Below are positions 62,139 through 64,000 of a stretch of 64,000 nt of DNA, one piece after another. The position numbers were made by a program, and so were the translations under genes. Position 1 is the stretch's first letter. The number at the start of each line of letters is the position of its first letter. Under the pieces are notes generated by a model. It had not been told where the DNA came from. It saw only the letters and a list, made by a program, of their open reading frames with translations, and did not search any database. Source of the stretch: Hydractinia symbiolongicarpus. Its lineage: Eukaryota > Cnidaria > Hydrozoa > Anthoathecata > Hydractiniidae. Location of the stretch: NCBI RefSeq assembly GCF_029227915.1, contig NC_079881.1, forward strand, positions 23,103,501-23,167,500. Reading direction: 5' to 3'.

Positions 62139-62884
62139 TAATTTGACATGATTGCTGGAATTAAGCGATTACATTAGGCTCTGTGGTAGCGCTTTATTTA
62201 AAATTTTAGATAAATAAGACTTTTCTTACTGTGGGACCAATCCTGGCCGTTAGCACTCGCTGAATAAATAGTATCTGTTCCAAAGACTACATTTCATTGA
62301 CTTTCTAGCGGCATAAATCCGTTTGAGTTCCAACGGTTGCGTCACATATTCGTACCAACATGTATTTTGCGATATTATTCGGGAATTACTAGGTTGCATC
62401 GCTTTTAACAGTGAAACGATTGACTGTGGGAATTAATTGATCTGATTCTGGAATGTGACCTTATAAATGTGATAAATGAGCCAATTGGTCTCCAAGGAAT
62501 AACATTCTTCTTAATTTGACATGATTGCTGGAATTCAGCGATTACATTAGGCTCTGTGGTAGCGCTTTATTTAAAAATTTAGATAAATAAGACTTTTCTT
62601 ACTGTGGGGCCAATCCTGGCCGTTAGCACGGGCTGAATAAATAGGATCAGTTCCAAAGAATACATTACATTTACTTTCTAGCGGCATAAATCCGTTTGAG
62701 TTACAACGGTTGCGTCACATATTCGTACCAACATGTATTTAGCGATAGTATTCGGATATTACTAGGTTGCATCGCTTTTAACAGTGAAACGTTTGACTGT
62801 GGGACTTAATTGAACTGATTTTGGTCTTTGACCTTATAAATGTGATAAATGAGGCAATTGGACTCCAAGGAATGACATGCTTCC

Positions 62885-64000
62885 TAATTTGATATAATTG
62901 CTGGAATTCAGCGATTACATTACGCTCTGTGGTAGCGCTTTATTTAAAAATTAAGATAAATAAATCATTTTTTACTGTGGGACCAATCCTAGCCGTTAGT
63001 TCGCGTTGAAGAAATAGAGACAGTTTCAAAATCTACATTTCATTGATTTTCTACCGGTGTCAATCCGTTTGAGTTACAACGGTTGTGTCACATATTCGTA
63101 CCAACATGTATTTAGTGATTTTTTTCCGATATTACTAAGTTGTATCGGTTTTAACAGTGAAGCGATTGACTGTGGGACGTAATTAAACTAACTTTGGACT
63201 GTGACCTGATAAATGTGATAAATGAGACAATTGGACTCCAAGGAATAACATTCTTCTTAATTTGATATGATTGCTGGAATTCAACGATTACATTAGGCTC
63301 TGTGGTAGCGCTTTATTTAAAAATTTAGATAAATAAATCATTTTTTACTGTGGGACCAACCCTAGCCGTTAGTTCGCGCTGAAGAAATACAGACAGTTTC
63401 AAAAACTACATTTCATTGACATTCTATCGGGGCCAATCCGTTGGAGTTACAACGGTTGCGTCACATATTCGTACCAACATGTATTTAGTGATTTTTTTCC
63501 GATATTACTAAGTTGCATTGCTTTTAACAGTGAAACGATTGACTGTGGGATTTAATTGAACTGATTCTGGAATGTGACCTTATAAATGTGATAATTGAGC
63601 CAATTGGACTCCAAAGAATAACATTCTTCTTAATTTGATATGATTGCTGGAATTCAGCGATTGCATTAGGCTCTGTGGTAGCGCTTTATTTTAAAATTTA
63701 GATAAATAAGTCTTTTTTGCTGTGGGACCAATCCTGGCCGTTACCACGCGCTGAATAAATAGGAACAGTTTCGAAGTCTACATTTCATTGACTTTCTAGC
63801 GGTATAACTCTGTTTGAGTTGCAACGGTTGCGTCACATATTCATACCAACATGTATTTAGCGATAGTATTCGGATATTATTAGGTTGCATCGCCTTTTAC
63901 AGTGAAACGCTTGACTGTGGGACTTAGTTGAACTGATTTTGGCCTTTGACCTTATAAATGTGATAAATGAGCCAGTTTGACTACAAGAAATAACATTCTT
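62885..64000. repeat. Return to young unit types
   Basis: Units at 62885 and 63258 again resemble those of the first 9 kb (GCGTTGAAG, TTTTTTCCG, GTATCGGTTTTAAC; then TATCGGGGCC with CCGTTGGAG). The last unit (63631) starts as a young unit and switches to D-type at AAATAAGTCTTTTTTGCTG. Confidence 0.82.

Larger units (their letters stand above)
54315..62884. repeat. Diverged satellite domain
   Basis: Units of about 372-373 bp that differ much more from the consensus and from each other. Markers are TTGACATG, TTGGTCTCCAAG, GACTTTTCTTACTG, GCACGGGCTGAATAAATAGG, ATAGATAAGTAAGAC and TTTTCTCATATTAC. Some features (TCCTGGCCGTTA, GCTGAATAAATAGG) are shared with the D-type units scattered elsewhere. 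Internal order is also duplicated here (745-bp dimers and about 1117-bp trimers). Confidence 0.82.
44464..64000. repeat. 373-bp satellite array, right arm (about 52.5 units)
   Basis: Continuation of the left arm in the same orientation and phase: the interrupted unit ends at 44616 and the next starts at 44617. About 52 units follow, and the window stops about 2 bp before the end of a unit. Divergence between units is visibly higher than in the left arm, especially from about 54 to 63 kb. No gene is supported; the 62-68 codon frames found on the minus strand are satellite sequence that happens to lack stops. Confidence 0.97.

Overview
The window is almost entirely one tandem satellite DNA array with a single DNA transposon nested in it. 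The unit is about 373 bp. The first 25 units fill 1-9325 exactly (25 x 373), and I estimate about 164 units in all. There are no rRNA, tRNA, CRISPR or operon-like features. Satellite structure, a pogo/Tigger-type transposase with a PHD-like finger, a TATA box and a eukaryotic poly(A) signal indicate an animal genome, probably an invertebrate, in constitutive (centromeric or pericentromeric) heterochromatin. I do not recognise the satellite and cannot name the species.

Layout, left to right. 1-9325: very homogeneous units of a few interleaved types. 9326-18275: nested higher-order structure (six-unit block X, five-unit block Y, Y again, two units, X again). 18276-25362: nineteen units with local copies. 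25363-29092: a five-unit block present twice. 29093-32059: a four-unit block present twice, the second copy with a 17-bp deletion. 32060-36533: part of an eight-unit spacing. 36534-39886: a 1491-bp four-unit duplication whose crossover point can be placed within 22 bp. 39887-41589: ordinary units up to the transposon. 41590-44461: a 2872-bp transposon with 19-bp inverted ends, TA flanks, six copies of a subterminal motif and one intact transposase gene on the minus strand. 44462-54314: the array resumes as a mixture of young and older unit types. 54315-62884: a clearly more diverged domain with its own 745-bp dimers and about 1117-bp trimers. 62885-64000: return to the young type.

The only convincing protein-coding gene is the transposase. 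It has a psq/CENP-B-type DNA-binding region, a complete D-D-D catalytic triad and a compact C4HC3 finger, so the element looks potentially autonomous. The other short open frames, including a recurrent 62-68 residue minus-strand frame, are satellite or antisense shadows. The array shows repeated unequal exchange: block lengths of 3, 4, 5, 7, 8, 9, 11 and 18 units, chimeric units, and an uninterrupted sister copy of the unit that received the transposon.
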